Both the position numbers and the translations under genes were made by a program. DNA of 64,000 nt from Alphaproteobacteria bacterium (lineage in GTDB: Bacteria > Pseudomonadota > Alphaproteobacteria > Oceanibaculales > Oceanibaculaceae), in assembly GCA_018823745.1 (NCBI GenBank), contig JAHJHR010000017.1, forward strand, positions 558,001-622,000, written 5' to 3'. Below are positions 32,064 through 42,761 of the stretch, in pieces; the stretch's first letter is position 1; each line of letters starts with the position of its first letter. Below the pieces are notes generated by a model. That model saw only the letters and a program-made list of their open reading frames with translations, searched no databases and had not been told where the DNA came from.

Positions 32064-32576
32064 ATGACCGCCAGCGATTTCTGGGATTTCTCGACCAGCG
32101 TCTATCGCCGGAAAGACGTGGCCGATACCTGCCTCGCGCTGCAGGACCGCTATGGGCTGGACGTCAATCTGCTGCTCTATTGCTGCTGGCGCGGCAAAAT
32201 CCTGACCGGTGAGGAGATGGCGGCCGCCATCGCCCTTGCCACGCCCTGGCGCGACGAGGTTGTGCGCCCGCTGCGCCGCCTGCGCCGGGCCCTGAAGCCA
32301 GGTTTCCCACCGATGCCGGAGGAGGATGTGCAGGCCCTGCGTGAGCGCATCGCCGCCGCCGAGCTGGATTCCGAGAAGCTGCAGCAGCAGGCGCTCGATG
32401 CCGCCAGTGGTCGCAAATCCGCGCCGAAGCCGGAGGCGGCGGAGGCCAATCTGAAGACCTATCTGGCGCTGGAACGGATTTCGGCGGATTCCCGCTTGGA
32501 AGCGCTGCTGACCGTTCTGCGGGCCGGGGCGTTTCCGGAAGTGGAGACTGCACCGCTGGCTATTTCGGCTTCCTGA
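32064..32576 (+). CDS. TIGR02444/DUF2390 family protein
   Basis: FWDFSTSVYRRKDVADTCLALQDRYGLDVNLLLYCCW. Confidence 0.9.
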   Translation: MTASDFWDFSTSVYRRKDVADTCLALQDRYGLDVNLLLYCCWRGKILTGEEMAAAIALATPWRDEVVRPLRRLRRALKPGFPPMPEEDVQALRERIAAAELDSEKLQQQALDAASGRKSAPKPEAAEANLKTYLALERISADSRLEALLTVLRAGAFPEVETAPLAISAS

Positions 32577-33165
32577 AGCGCGTCCCTGATTCGGCAGTCG
32601 GGGTCTCGCCCCAGCGCTTGACCCCGCCGCTCTCCAGCCCGAACAGGTCGAGCACACGGCCCAGGCTGTGATCGACCATCGCCTCGATGCTGTCGGGGCG
32701 GGCATAGAAGGCCGGCACGGGCGGGGCGATGATGCCGCCCATCTCGGTCACGGTCAGCATATTGCGCAGATGCACCATGGTCAGCGGCGTCTCGCGGACC
32801 ATCAGCACCAGGCGGCGGCGTTCCTTCAGCACGACATCGGCGGCGCGGGTCAGCAACCCCGAAGTGACGCCGCTGGCGATCTCGGCCAGCGTCTTCACCG
32901 AGCAGGGGGCGACGATCATGCCCAGCGTACGGAACGACCCGCTGGAGATGGCGGCGCCGATATCGGCCTGCGGATGCCAGAAATCGGCCAGCGCCTGCAC
33001 GTCCTTTATCTTCAGGTCGGTTTCATAGGCCAGCGTCACCTCGGCCGATTTCGACATCACCAGATGGGTTTCCACCGGCAAGGGGCGCAGCATCTCCAGC
33101 AGGCGCACGCCATAGACCGCGCCGGAAGCGCCGCTGATGCCGATGACCAGTCGGTTCGTGCTCAT
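32560..33165 (-). CDS. ubiX: UbiX family flavin prenyltransferase
   Basis: GISGASGAVYGVRLLEML, MIVAPCSVKTLAEIASG, RRRLVLMVRETPL. Confidence 0.95.
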   Translation of the reverse strand: MSTNRLVIGISGASGAVYGVRLLEMLRPLPVETHLVMSKSAEVTLAYETDLKIKDVQALADFWHPQADIGAAISSGSFRTLGMIVAPCSVKTLAEIASGVTSGLLTRAADVVLKERRRLVLMVRETPLTMVHLRNMLTVTEMGGIIAPPVPAFYARPDSIEAMVDHSLGRVLDLFGLESGGVKRWGETPTAESGTRFRKPK

Positions 33166-33322
33166 GTTTTGTTTCCCCTGTTCAGCGCCCGGAGCGCCGA
33201 TCACGGCCTGCCGTCAGCATGAATAATTCCTGATATGACCCCGGTCCGCGTTGTCCGCCTTGCAACAAAGGCGTAGCATTCCTAGGTCCAGAGTGTGGAT
33301 GTCCCTAACCGAGGAGTTGGAT

Positions 33323-33496
33323 ATGGCAACAGCGGAAAACAGGGTCGAGACATTGAAGGCGCGACATGATGCCCTCGACGATGCAATCCAGTCCGAAACC
33401 ACACGTCCCCTGCCCGATGACACCGCAATAGCCTCGCTGAAGAAAGAAAAGCTGAGGCTCAAGGACGAAATCTCCAAACTCACCACGCGACACTAA
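33323..33496 (+). CDS. YdcH/DUF465 family protein
   Basis: LKARHDALDDAIQ...IASLKKEKLRLKDEISKL. Confidence 0.85.
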   Translation: MATAENRVETLKARHDALDDAIQSETTRPLPDDTAIASLKKEKLRLKDEISKLTTRH

Positions 33497-33618
33497 CCTT
33501 CTTCAGAAGGCTCTGACGGAGGGGCCGGCGCCACCGAGCGTCGCGGGTCCCTTCGCGCCCTCCTGATCCCCGCCTCTCTCTCATCGGCGGGGCTTCCGGA
33601 GGGTGGCAGCCTCTCCGC

Positions 33619-34287
33619 TCAGGCGCGGCCGGGGCCACGAAACAGAAGCATCGGGTTCGGCAGCTTCGAGGCCAGCCCCTTGATCCTGCCGGTCAGCTTC
33701 GGAATCTGCATCACATTGCCGATGCGGCGGTCCAGGAACGCCCAGCTCTCGGCATTGCCTTCCGAGCGGTCTTCCAGCCAGAACAGCAGCGTCGTCGAAT
33801 AGACGCCGGCCAGCAGAGCCCGCTTCGTATAGAAATTGAAATCCGTCGCGGTATCGCCCGCCGCATACCAGATCGCATCCACGGTGCGATACAGCGACCG
33901 CGCGGCCAGCCCCGCATGCTGCGGCATGGCGGTGAAGGCCAGCGCCTTGCGCACGGCCTCCTTATGCGCCCCGGCCTGTTCCAGCCGCGTGCGCACCGCC
34001 AGCCCTATCCGCTCCCGGATTTTAAGCGATGGCAGATCCAACCCGTCCAGCGCCGCCAGCATGTCCCGGTCGGCCTTGGCGATAAAATGCTCGATGGCAT
34101 CGACCGCACCGCGCGGAAACGCCTTCTCCACCGCCTCGATGCCCAGCCCGGCTTCCTCGGCGCCAAGGCGCAGGGCGGTCAGGCTCCAGCCATCGAAGGG
34201 GATATGGGGCAGTGCGGCTTCCAGCAGCCTGTCTTTCAGCGCCACAAGATCGCTGATTTCGGGTTTCGCCTTGCGTGCAGCCATCAC
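33619..34287 (-). CDS. COQ9 family ubiquinone biosynthesis protein
   Basis: LEAALPHIPFDGWSLTALRLGAEEAGL; WYAAGDTATDFNFYTKRALLAGVYSTTLLFWLED. Confidence 0.93.
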   Translation of the reverse strand: MMAARKAKPEISDLVALKDRLLEAALPHIPFDGWSLTALRLGAEEAGLGIEAVEKAFPRGAVDAIEHFIAKADRDMLAALDGLDLPSLKIRERIGLAVRTRLEQAGAHKEAVRKALAFTAMPQHAGLAARSLYRTVDAIWYAAGDTATDFNFYTKRALLAGVYSTTLLFWLEDRSEGNAESWAFLDRRIGNVMQIPKLTGRIKGLASKLPNPMLLFRGPGRA

Positions 34288-34853
34288 GACACCTTCGCAG
34301 CTTGCGGAAAAGGGGTAAGTGTCCCGGCCGCCACCATCTCGTCGGTGAAGCCCAGGCGCATCAGATCGACCATGCGGGCCGGATAGAGGATGCCGTCCAG
34401 ATGGTCGAATTCATGCTGGACGATCCGGGCGTGAAAGCCTTCGACAGTCTTGTCGATCCGGCTGCCATCCAGTGCCAGCCCATGATAGCGGATGCGGGTA
34501 TGGCGCGGCACCTCGCCGCGCATGCCGGGAATCGACAGGCAGCCTTCCCAGCCCAGCGATTTGCGGTCGCTCAGCGGTTCGATGACCGGATTGACAATGG
34601 CCATCAACGGTTGCTCCGTATCCTCGGGCAATCCGGTCAGACGGTGTGCCGGTGCGGCGAAGATGACCACGCGCAGCGACACGCCGATCTGCGGCGCGGC
34701 CAGCCCGGTGCCGCCCACGGCGGCAAGGCTGTCCTTCATATCCTCGACCAGGGCGGCGATGTCCGGGTCGCGCGGATCGCGAACGATTTCAGCCACACGG
34801 TTCAACACCGGGTGGCCCATGCGCAGAATTTGCTTTATAGCCATGGCCATCAA
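34284..34853 (-). CDS. def: peptide deformylase
   Basis: GTGLAAPQIG, EGCLSIPGMR, QHEFDHLDGI. Confidence 0.96.
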   Translation of the reverse strand: MMAMAIKQILRMGHPVLNRVAEIVRDPRDPDIAALVEDMKDSLAAVGGTGLAAPQIGVSLRVVIFAAPAHRLTGLPEDTEQPLMAIVNPVIEPLSDRKSLGWEGCLSIPGMRGEVPRHTRIRYHGLALDGSRIDKTVEGFHARIVQHEFDHLDGILYPARMVDLMRLGFTDEMVAAGTLTPFPQAAKVS

Positions 34854-35049
34854 TATGGCGTCGCGGGTCGGTTCGGTAAAGCCGTGGCGGGTTGGCGTCG
34901 GTCAATGACCGCACTTTTCCGTCCCGCCCCCTTCACAAGCCTGGGGGCATGTGCTATCACCCTGCCCTCGCGACGGGAAAACCGGACGCGCAATCTTGCG
35001 TGTCCACATCCTACGCAACATTATTATGTGTCAAGGAGCAGTATCTGCC

Positions 35050-35253
35050 GTGCAAGTCGTTGTTCGTGACAATAATGTCGATCAGGCCCTCCGCGCCCTT
35101 AAGAAGAAGATGCAGCGCGAAGGCGTCTTCCGGGAAATGAAGCTGCGCCGCAACTACGAGAAGCCGTCCGAGAAGCGCGCCCGCGAAAAGGCGGAAGCCG
35201 TGCGCCGGCATCGGAAGCTGATGCGCAAGCGTCTGGAGCGCGAGGGCTTCTAA
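35050..35253 (+). CDS. rpsU: 30S ribosomal protein S21 (GTG start)
   Basis: [55 protein letters not shown] upstream. Confidence 0.95.
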   Translation: MQVVVRDNNVDQALRALKKKMQREGVFREMKLRRNYEKPSEKRAREKAEAVRRHRKLMRKRLEREGF

Positions 35254-35309
35254 AGCCCTTCAGCCCTGGGATGTGTCCTGGGGCTGGCTCTCTTCAGAGC
35301 GACGACACG

Positions 35310-35335
35310 AAGCCGCCCCACAGGCGGCTTTTTGT
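35310..35335 (+). terminator. rho-independent terminator after rpsU
   Basis: AAGCCGCC ccaca GGCGGCTTTTTG. Confidence 0.85.
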
Positions 35336-35416
35336 GTTTGACGATTTTCTGCGGCATTTCGAGCAGCCGCTGATTAGCCTGTTGACCCTTGGCGGGGGAT
35401 CGGTCATCACCAGCCC

Positions 35417-36520
35417 ATGACCACCGACGCAGCCTGCTCCCTCCTCACCATCGATCTCGACGCGATCGCCGATAACTGGCGGCGCCTGCGCGATATCGCC
35501 TCGCCTGCCACCTGCGCCGCCGTGGTGAAGGCCGATGCCTATGGGCTGGGCATCGCCCAGGTCGCCCCGGCGCTGGCCGATGTCGGCTGCTCGCTGTTCT
35601 TTGTCGCCACACTGGATGAAGGGCTGCGGCTGCGCGCCGTGCTGCCGCAGGTCGATATCGCCGTGCTGTCGGGGCTGCTGCCGGGCACTGCCGGAATTTT
35701 CCTGCGCGACCGGCTGATCCCGGTGCTGAACGATTTGGGTCAGGTCGCGCGCTGGCGTGCGGAAACCACCAAGGCCGGGCAGAACGCGCCCGCCATCCTG
35801 CACATCGATACCGGCATGAACCGGCTCGGCCTGGACCCGCAGGAAGCCTCGCGCCTGGCGCTGGATGCGACGCTGCTGGACGGGATCGATATCCGCTATG
35901 TCATGACCCATATGGCCTGCGCCGACATGCCCTCAGACCCGCTCAATGCCGAACAGCTGGAGCGCTTCAAGGCGGCCATGGCCGGGCTGCCGGGACTGAA
36001 GGCCAGCCTGGCAGCATCCTCCGCGATCTTCCTGGGCCGCGACCATCATTTCGATCTGGTTCGTCCCGGTGCCGCGCTCTATGGAATCAACCCGACGCCC
36101 GGCAAGCCGAACCCGATGCGCCAATGCGTCCGGCTGGAAGGCCGTGTGTTGCAGGTGCGTTACGTTGACAGCGGAGAGGGGGTTGGATACGGTGCCTCTC
36201 GCCGCTTCTCCCGGCCGGGTAAAATCGCCACGATTGCAACAGGTTACGCCGATGGTTACCTGCGCGCCCTCAGTAATGGCAGCCTTGCCCATGTCGCCGG
36301 CCACCGGATACCGATGATGGGACGGGTATCCATGGATCTGCTGACCTTCGATGTGACTGATCTGCCCGAGGGGCTGGTGCTTCCCGGCGGTCTGGTCGAG
36401 TTGCTGGGCGATACCTATACGCCGGACGATGCAGCCCATGATGCCGGGACGATCGGCTATGAGATTCTCACCTCCCTCGGCTCCCGCTACGCCCGCCGCT
36501 ATATCGGCGCGGGGGCATAG
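35417..36520 (+). CDS. alr: alanine racemase
   Basis: VVKADAYGLG PLP site, RPGAALYGINP, GVGYGASRRF. Confidence 0.95.
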   Translation: MTTDAACSLLTIDLDAIADNWRRLRDIASPATCAAVVKADAYGLGIAQVAPALADVGCSLFFVATLDEGLRLRAVLPQVDIAVLSGLLPGTAGIFLRDRLIPVLNDLGQVARWRAETTKAGQNAPAILHIDTGMNRLGLDPQEASRLALDATLLDGIDIRYVMTHMACADMPSDPLNAEQLERFKAAMAGLPGLKASLAASSAIFLGRDHHFDLVRPGAALYGINPTPGKPNPMRQCVRLEGRVLQVRYVDSGEGVGYGASRRFSRPGKIATIATGYADGYLRALSNGSLAHVAGHRIPMMGRVSMDLLTFDVTDLPEGLVLPGGLVELLGDTYTPDDAAHDAGTIGYEILTSLGSRYARRYIGAGA

Positions 36521-36526
36521 GAAAGC

Positions 36527-37303
36527 ATGCTGACGCTTCTTCGCACCATCGGAGCCGGGTTTCTGGGCTTTCTGGCCGGCACGGGCCGGCTGGTGATGTT
36601 CGCCGCGACCGCCATCTCGCATTGCTTCCGGCCGCCCTTTTATTTCCGGTTGATCGGCCGGCAGATGCTGGATATCGGCTATTATTCCCTGCCCGTCGTC
36701 GGCATGACGACGCTGTTCAGCGGCATGGTGCTGGCGCTGCAAAGCTATAGCGGCTTTGCGCGCTTCTCCGCCGAAGGCGCCATTGCCACCGTCGTCGTGC
36801 TGTCGATGACCCGCGAGCTGGCGCCGGTTCTGGCCGGGCTGATGGTCGCCGGACGGGTCGGCGCCGCCATGGCGGCGGAAATCGGCACCATGCGGGTGAC
36901 CGAGCAGATCGACGCGCTGACCACATTGTCGACCAACCCGTTCAAATACCTGGTCGTGCCGCGCATCATGGCCGGCACGCTGATGCTGCCGCTGCTGGTG
37001 CTGACCGGCGATATCATCGGCGTGTTCGGCGGCTATGTGGTTGCGGTCTACAAGCTGGGCTTCAACCCCGGCACCTATATCAAGAGCACGGTCGAATATC
37101 TGGAATTCATCGACGTCGCCTCCGGCCTGGTGAAGGCCGCCGTCTTCGGCTTCCTGATCTCGCTGATGGGCTGCTACCACGGCTATAATTCGCGCGGCGG
37201 CGCTCAGGGCGTGGGTGCGGCGACCACGAATGCTGTCGTCTCGGCCTCGATCCTGCTGCTGATCTTCAATTACATCATCACCGAATTGTTCTTCGCCCGA
37301 TGA
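36527..37303 (+). CDS. mlaE: MlaE family lipid ABC transporter permease
   Basis: FSGMVLALQSYSGFARF, RVGAAMAAEIGTMRVTEQIDAL. Confidence 0.95.
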   Translation: MLTLLRTIGAGFLGFLAGTGRLVMFAATAISHCFRPPFYFRLIGRQMLDIGYYSLPVVGMTTLFSGMVLALQSYSGFARFSAEGAIATVVVLSMTRELAPVLAGLMVAGRVGAAMAAEIGTMRVTEQIDALTTLSTNPFKYLVVPRIMAGTLMLPLLVLTGDIIGVFGGYVVAVYKLGFNPGTYIKSTVEYLEFIDVASGLVKAAVFGFLISLMGCYHGYNSRGGAQGVGAATTNAVVSASILLLIFNYIITELFFAR

Positions 37304-38076
37304 GCACAAGCCCGAAAATCCGCATTCGCGGCCTGAAGAAGCGCTTCGGCTCGAAGCAGGTGCTGAACGGCGTCGATCTCGATGTCGGCATCGGCGAATC
37401 ACTGGTCATCATCGGCGGCTCCGGCTCCGGCAAATCGGTGCTGCTGAAATGCATTCTCGGGCTGATCACGCCGGATGAAGGCTCGATCCAGATCGATGGC
37501 GAGGAGACAACCGGCCTCAGCGGGCGGGAGCGTGAGCGGGTGATGCGCAAATTCGGCATGCTGTTCCAGGGCGGCGCGCTGTTCGATTCGCTGAAGGTCT
37601 GGGAGAATGTCGCCTTCGGCCTGATCCAGGGGCGCGGCACCGCCAAGGCCGAGGCGCGCCTCGTGGCGCTGGAAAAGCTGGCCCAGGTGGGCCTGACGGA
37701 AGCGGTGGCGGAATTGTCCCCGGCCGAGCTGTCGGGCGGCATGCAGAAGCGCGTGGCACTGGCCCGCGCCATCGCCACCGAGCCGGAAATCATCTTCTTC
37801 GACGAGCCGACCACCGGCCTGGACCCGATCATGGCCGATGTGATCAACGATCTGATCGCCGCCAGCGTGAAGGAGCTGGGCGCGACCGCGATGTCGATCA
37901 CCCATGACATGGCGAGCGCGCGCAAGATCGCTGACCATATCGCCATGATCTATGAAGGGCGTATCATCTGGCACGGCGCGGTGGCGGAAATCGACAACTC
38001 CGGCAACGACCATGTCGATCAGTTCATCAATGGCCGCGCCGAGGGACCGATCCAGATGCAGGTTACCCGGCCGTAA
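37300..38076 (+). CDS. mlaF: ABC transporter ATP-binding protein (MlaF-like)
   Basis: IIGGSGSGKSVLLKCILGL Walker A, LSGGMQKRVALARAIA signature. Confidence 0.95.
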   Translation: MSTSPKIRIRGLKKRFGSKQVLNGVDLDVGIGESLVIIGGSGSGKSVLLKCILGLITPDEGSIQIDGEETTGLSGRERERVMRKFGMLFQGGALFDSLKVWENVAFGLIQGRGTAKAEARLVALEKLAQVGLTEAVAELSPAELSGGMQKRVALARAIATEPEIIFFDEPTTGLDPIMADVINDLIAASVKELGATAMSITHDMASARKIADHIAMIYEGRIIWHGAVAEIDNSGNDHVDQFINGRAEGPIQMQVTRP

Positions 38077-38109
38077 CACCGGCACAACAGCAGCAGACCC
38101 GGATACATC

Positions 38110-39510
38110 GTGGCAAAACCAACCTCCCGTTACGTTTGCCAATCCTGCGGCGCGGTCTATCCGCGCTGGGCGGGAAAGTGCGACGCCTGCGGCGAGTGGA
38201 ACACGATGGTCGAGGAAACCGCCGAGCCGGCGCTGCCCAAGGGCCAGAAGCGCAGCGGCGGCCGCCAGATTGACTTTGTCGGGCTGACCGGCATGAGCGA
38301 CCCGCCGCCCCGGCGCACCACCGGCATTGCCGAGCTGGACCGGGTGACCGGCGGCGGGCTTGTCCCTGGCTCCGCCATCCTGATCGGCGGCGATCCCGGC
38401 ATCGGCAAATCCACCCTGCTGCTGCAGGCCACGGCCAGCCTGGCGCGCGGCGGCAAGGCGGCCTACATCTCCGGCGAGGAATCGGTCGATCAGATCCGCC
38501 TGCGCGCGCAGCGGCTGAATGTCGGCGATGCGCCGGTCATGCTGGCCTCGGCCACGGCGATGCGGGACATCCTGGCCTCGCTGGACCATGCCGACGCGCC
38601 CGATGTGGTGGTCATCGATTCGATCCAGACCATGTTCGTCGACAGCCTGGATTCCGCGCCCGGCACCGTGGCCCAGGTCCGCGCCAGCGCGCAGGAGCTG
38701 ATCCGCACCGCCAAGCGGCGCGGCTTCACCGTCGTGCTGGTCGGCCATGTCACCAAGGAAGGCACGATTGCCGGGCCGAAGGTGCTGGAGCACATGGTCG
38801 ACACCGTGCTGTATTTCGAGGGCGAGCGCGGCCACCAGTTCCGCATCCTGCGCGCGGTGAAGAACCGCTATGGCGCCACCGACGAGATCGGCGTGTTCGA
38901 GATGACCGATGGCGGTCTGGTCGAGGTCGCCAACCCGTCCGAGCTGTTCCTGGCCGACCGCCGCGAGGATGTTTCCGGCGCTGCCGTCTTCGCCGGGATG
39001 GAGGGCAGCCGCCCGGTCCTGGTCGAGGTTCAGGCGCTGGTCGCCCCCTCGCCCTTCTCCACCCCGCGCCGCACCGTGGTCGGCTGGGATAGCGGCCGCC
39101 TCGCTATGGTCATGGCCGTGCTGGAGGCGCGTTGCGGTGTCGAGATGGCCGGGGCCGATGTGTTCCTGAACGTCGCCGGCGGCCTGAAGATCGCCGAGCC
39201 GGCAATGGATTTGGCGGTCGCCGCCGCCCTGGTCTCCTCCCTGACCGGCGTGCCGGTGCCCAAGGATGCCGTGGTGTTTGGCGAGATCGGCCTGTCCGGC
39301 GAGGTGCGGGTGGTCAGCCAAATGGATACCCGCCTGAAGGAGGCGGCCAAGCTGGGCTTCGGCCGGGCGCTGATGCCGGCCCGGCGCAAGAAGGCCGGCA
39401 AGAACGACGATATCGTGACCACGGAGCTGGCGCAGCTGTCGGAACTGACGCTGCTGCTGGATGATGGCGGGCATGCGCGGCGGATTCCGCGCGCCGGCAA
39501 TCGCGGTTGA
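38110..39510 (+). CDS. radA: DNA repair protein RadA
   Basis: C4 zinc motif YVCQSCGAVYPRWAGKCDACGEWNT, GGDPGIGKSTLLLQ, KNRYGATDEIGVFEM. Confidence 0.98.
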   Translation: MAKPTSRYVCQSCGAVYPRWAGKCDACGEWNTMVEETAEPALPKGQKRSGGRQIDFVGLTGMSDPPPRRTTGIAELDRVTGGGLVPGSAILIGGDPGIGKSTLLLQATASLARGGKAAYISGEESVDQIRLRAQRLNVGDAPVMLASATAMRDILASLDHADAPDVVVIDSIQTMFVDSLDSAPGTVAQVRASAQELIRTAKRRGFTVVLVGHVTKEGTIAGPKVLEHMVDTVLYFEGERGHQFRILRAVKNRYGATDEIGVFEMTDGGLVEVANPSELFLADRREDVSGAAVFAGMEGSRPVLVEVQALVAPSPFSTPRRTVVGWDSGRLAMVMAVLEARCGVEMAGADVFLNVAGGLKIAEPAMDLAVAAALVSSLTGVPVPKDAVVFGEIGLSGEVRVVSQMDTRLKEAAKLGFGRALMPARRKKAGKNDDIVTTELAQLSELTLLLDDGGHARRIPRAGNRG

Positions 39511-39535
39511 GACCGGAAATGGGGAAGAACTGAGC

Positions 39536-40219
39536 ATGGATCAGTTGCCGATCAACGCCACCGACCTGATCGTCATCGGCATCGTGCTGCTGTCGGGGCT
39601 GCTCGCCTTTTTCCGGGGCTTCGTGCGTGAAACCCTGTCGGTCGGCGCCTGGGTCGGCGCGGCCTTCGCCACGCTCTATGGCTTCAAATATGTCCGGCCC
39701 TATGCCCGCGACCTGATCGGCGTCGACATGATCGCCGACATCGCCGCCGGGGCTGGCCTCTTTATTCTGGCGCTCGTCATCCTATCTGTGGTGAGCAGCA
39801 TGCTGGCCAGCACGGTGAAGGGCAGCGCGCTGAACGCCGTGGACCGCTCGCTGGGCTTCCTGTTCGGGCTGGCGCGTGGCGCCATCCTGGTCTGCCTGGC
39901 CTTTCTGGTGCTCGACTGGGCCGTGGCGGAACCGGAACGGCCGGACTGGATTCGCAACGCCCGGACCATGCCGCTGATCGAACAGGGTGCCGCCGTGCTG
40001 ATCCGGCTGGTCCCCTCCGAGGCGCGCAGCGGGGCCGAGGCACAGGCCGAGGCGACACGCCGCCAGGCCGAGCAGCGCTTGCGGCAGGAAATGTACGATC
40101 AACTGGTCAATCCGCCCCCGAAAGGCCCGGAGCGGAAAGACGATGCACAGCAGCCAAGCTCAGGGTATAAGACCGACGAACGGCAGACCCTGGATAAATT
40201 GATCCAGAGAAATCAGTGA
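39536..40219 (+). CDS. cvpA: CvpA family protein
   Basis: Multi-TM N-terminal half (FFRGFVRETLSVGAWVGAAFATLYGF); immediately upstream of purF. Confidence 0.92.
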   Translation: MDQLPINATDLIVIGIVLLSGLLAFFRGFVRETLSVGAWVGAAFATLYGFKYVRPYARDLIGVDMIADIAAGAGLFILALVILSVVSSMLASTVKGSALNAVDRSLGFLFGLARGAILVCLAFLVLDWAVAEPERPDWIRNARTMPLIEQGAAVLIRLVPSEARSGAEAQAEATRRQAEQRLRQEMYDQLVNPPPKGPERKDDAQQPSSGYKTDERQTLDKLIQRNQ

Positions 40220-40348
40220 CGGAAAACGCGCCCGATGGCGCACCGGAGCCCCTTTTTGATGCCGCAGCACGACCACCGACCCGACAGCCAGACGATAATG
40301 CCTCCCCAAGCAGCCCCCCTCCACGCGGATAACGCCAGGCAGGATGCA

Positions 40349-41836
40349 ATGATGACGACCAACCCGTTCCAGCACCCGGAGAGCGAGGATGGCCCTGACG
40401 GCGATCATCTGCGCGAGGAATGCGCGATCTTCGGCATCTTCGGCAGCCAGGACGCCGCCGCCCATACGGCTCTGGGCCTGCACGCCCTGCAGCACCGGGG
40501 GCAGGAGGCCAGCGGCATCGTCGCCTTCGACGGCAAGCGCTTCAATGCCCATCGCGGGCTGGGCCATGTCTCGGAAATCTTCGCGGCACCCGGCGTCATG
40601 GACCGGCTGCAGGGCCATGCCTCCATCGGCCATAACCGCTATGCCACGACCGGCGAGACGCTGCTGCGCAACGTCCAGCCGCTGTTCGCCGATTTCGAAT
40701 TCGGCGGGCTGGCCATCGGCCATAACGGCAACCTCACCAACGCGCTGAAACTGCGCCGCCAGCTGGTGAAGCGCGGTTGCCTGTTCCAGTCGACCACCGA
40801 CACCGAGGTGATCATCCACCTGATCGCCACCTCGCAGGGGGCGACCGTGCTGGACCGGCTGATCGACGCACTGCGCCAGGTCGAGGGTGCCTATTCGCTG
40901 GTCGCGCTGACCGCGCACGGGCTGATCGGCGTGCGTGACCCGAACGGCGTGCGGCCGCTGGTGCTGGGCAAGCTGGGCGACACCCATATCCTGGCGTCGG
41001 AGACCTGCGCCTTCGACATTATCGGTGCCGAATTCGTGCGCGATGTGGAGCCGGGCGAGATCATCGTGCTGAATGGCGACGGCGTGACCAGCCACCGCCC
41101 CTTCCCGGCGACCCGCAAGCGCTTCTGCGTGTTCGAGTATATCTATTTCGCCCGGCCAGACAGCGATGTCGAGGGCCAGTCGGTCTATGAGGCGCGCAAG
41201 AATATCGGCATGGAACTGGCCCGCGAAAGCCATGTCGATGCCGATGTCATCGTGCCGGTCCCGGATTCAGGCGTGCCCGCCGCCATCGGCTATGCTGCGG
41301 AATCGGGCCTGCCCTTCGAGCTGGGCATCATCCGCAACCATTATGTCGGCCGCACCTTCATCCAGCCGACCGACCAGATCCGTCATTACGACGTGAAGCG
41401 CAAGCACAACGCCAACCGCAAGCAGATCGAAGGCAAGCGTGTGGTGCTGGTGGATGATTCCATCGTGCGCGGCACCACCTCGAAGAAGATCGTCGAGATG
41501 GTGCGCAATGCCGGGGCGACCGAGGTGCATATGCGCATCGCCAGCCCGCCGACCACCAATGCCTGCTTCTATGGCGTGGATACGCCGCAGAAGGAAAAGC
41601 TGCTGGCGCATAATTACGACATTGAGGGCATGGCCAAGGTGATCGGCGTCGACAGCCTGGCCTTCATCTCGATCAACGGGCTGTACCGCGCCATGGGCCT
41701 GCCGGGCCGCAATGATGCGATGCCGCAATTCTGCGACGCCTGCTTCACCGGCGATTACCCGATCCACCTGACCGATTTCGAGACCGACGGCGATACACCC
41801 GCGCAACTTTCCCTGCTGACCGAACCGGCGGCCTGA
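40349..41836 (+). CDS. purF: amidophosphoribosyltransferase
   Basis: [51 protein letters not shown]. Confidence 0.97.
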   Translation: MMTTNPFQHPESEDGPDGDHLREECAIFGIFGSQDAAAHTALGLHALQHRGQEASGIVAFDGKRFNAHRGLGHVSEIFAAPGVMDRLQGHASIGHNRYATTGETLLRNVQPLFADFEFGGLAIGHNGNLTNALKLRRQLVKRGCLFQSTTDTEVIIHLIATSQGATVLDRLIDALRQVEGAYSLVALTAHGLIGVRDPNGVRPLVLGKLGDTHILASETCAFDIIGAEFVRDVEPGEIIVLNGDGVTSHRPFPATRKRFCVFEYIYFARPDSDVEGQSVYEARKNIGMELARESHVDADVIVPVPDSGVPAAIGYAAESGLPFELGIIRNHYVGRTFIQPTDQIRHYDVKRKHNANRKQIEGKRVVLVDDSIVRGTTSKKIVEMVRNAGATEVHMRIASPPTTNACFYGVDTPQKEKLLAHNYDIEGMAKVIGVDSLAFISINGLYRAMGLPGRNDAMPQFCDACFTGDYPIHLTDFETDGDTPAQLSLLTEPAA

Positions 41837-41845
41837 GCCGACGGA

Positions 41846-41866
41846 TGCCCGGGTCCAACCCGGGCA
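41846..41866. repeat. intergenic palindrome (8-bp perfect stem, loop TCCAA)
   Basis: TGCCCGGG tccaa CCCGGGCA between purF and SDR gene. Confidence 0.75.
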
Positions 41867-41895
41867 GGGCAGAATTAATCGAAGAGGCCTTCTCC

Positions 41896-42606
41896 ATGAC
41901 CCAGACCGGACGCCTTGCCGGCCGTATCGCCCTTGTCACCGGGGCCAGCCGTGGCATCGGTGCCGCCATCGCCAAACGCTATGCCGCTGAGGGTGCGCAT
42001 CTGATCCTCACCGCCCGTACCGAAGGCGCGCTGGAGGAGGTTGACGACGCCGTGCGCGCCGCCGGTGGCACGGCGACGCTGGTGCCCCTCGATCTGCAGC
42101 AGCTCGACAAGATCGACCCGCTGGGGGCGGCAATCAACGAACGCTTCGGCCGGCTGGATATCCTGGTCGCCAATGCCGGGCTGCTGGGTGATCTGTCGCC
42201 GGTGCCGCATATCGCGCTGAAGCAGTGGGACCGGGTGATGACGGTGAATGTGACCGCGAATTACCGGCTGATCCGCTCGCTCGACCCGCTGTTGCGCAAA
42301 TCGGAATCCGGGCGCGGCATCTTCGTCACCTCCGGGGCCTCCAAGGGCCGCGCCTTCTGGGGCCTCTACGGCACCAGCAAGGCGGCGCTGGAAACCCTGG
42401 TCGTGTCCTATGCCGACGAGCTGGAGCAGACCGCGATCAAGGTCAACCTGGTCAATCCCGGCCCGATCCGCACCGCGATGCGGGCCAGCGCCTTTCCGGG
42501 CGAAGACCCCAAGACCCTGCGCACCCCGGAAGAGATCACCGACTGCTTCGTCGATCTCGGCGCCGCCGACTGCACCCGCCACGGCGAAGTGATCCAGGCG
42601 TATTAG
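41896..42606 (+). CDS. SDR family NAD(P)-dependent oxidoreductase
   Basis: LVTGASRGIGAAIAKRYA, YGTSKAALETLV. Confidence 0.94.
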   Translation: MTQTGRLAGRIALVTGASRGIGAAIAKRYAAEGAHLILTARTEGALEEVDDAVRAAGGTATLVPLDLQQLDKIDPLGAAINERFGRLDILVANAGLLGDLSPVPHIALKQWDRVMTVNVTANYRLIRSLDPLLRKSESGRGIFVTSGASKGRAFWGLYGTSKAALETLVVSYADELEQTAIKVNLVNPGPIRTAMRASAFPGEDPKTLRTPEEITDCFVDLGAADCTRHGEVIQAY

Positions 42607-42761
42607 AGCGTTTTCAGGCAGCTACAAGATCGGCGAGTAGCCAAACTCCGGCTAATCACGCCATGATCTGTTGATCGGAAATTTAGTTCAGGGCCTTACT
42701 CATAGGCTCTGCAGAGACCGCAGAAACTCGGGCACATTTAAAACGCAAAGAAGAAACCCTG

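Noticed and set aside
37399-39537. 712-aa minus-strand ORF opposite mlaF and radA
   Set aside because: Antisense shadow ORF of GC-rich codons; translation is low complexity (H/Q/G/R-rich) and the plus strand carries clear mlaF and radA
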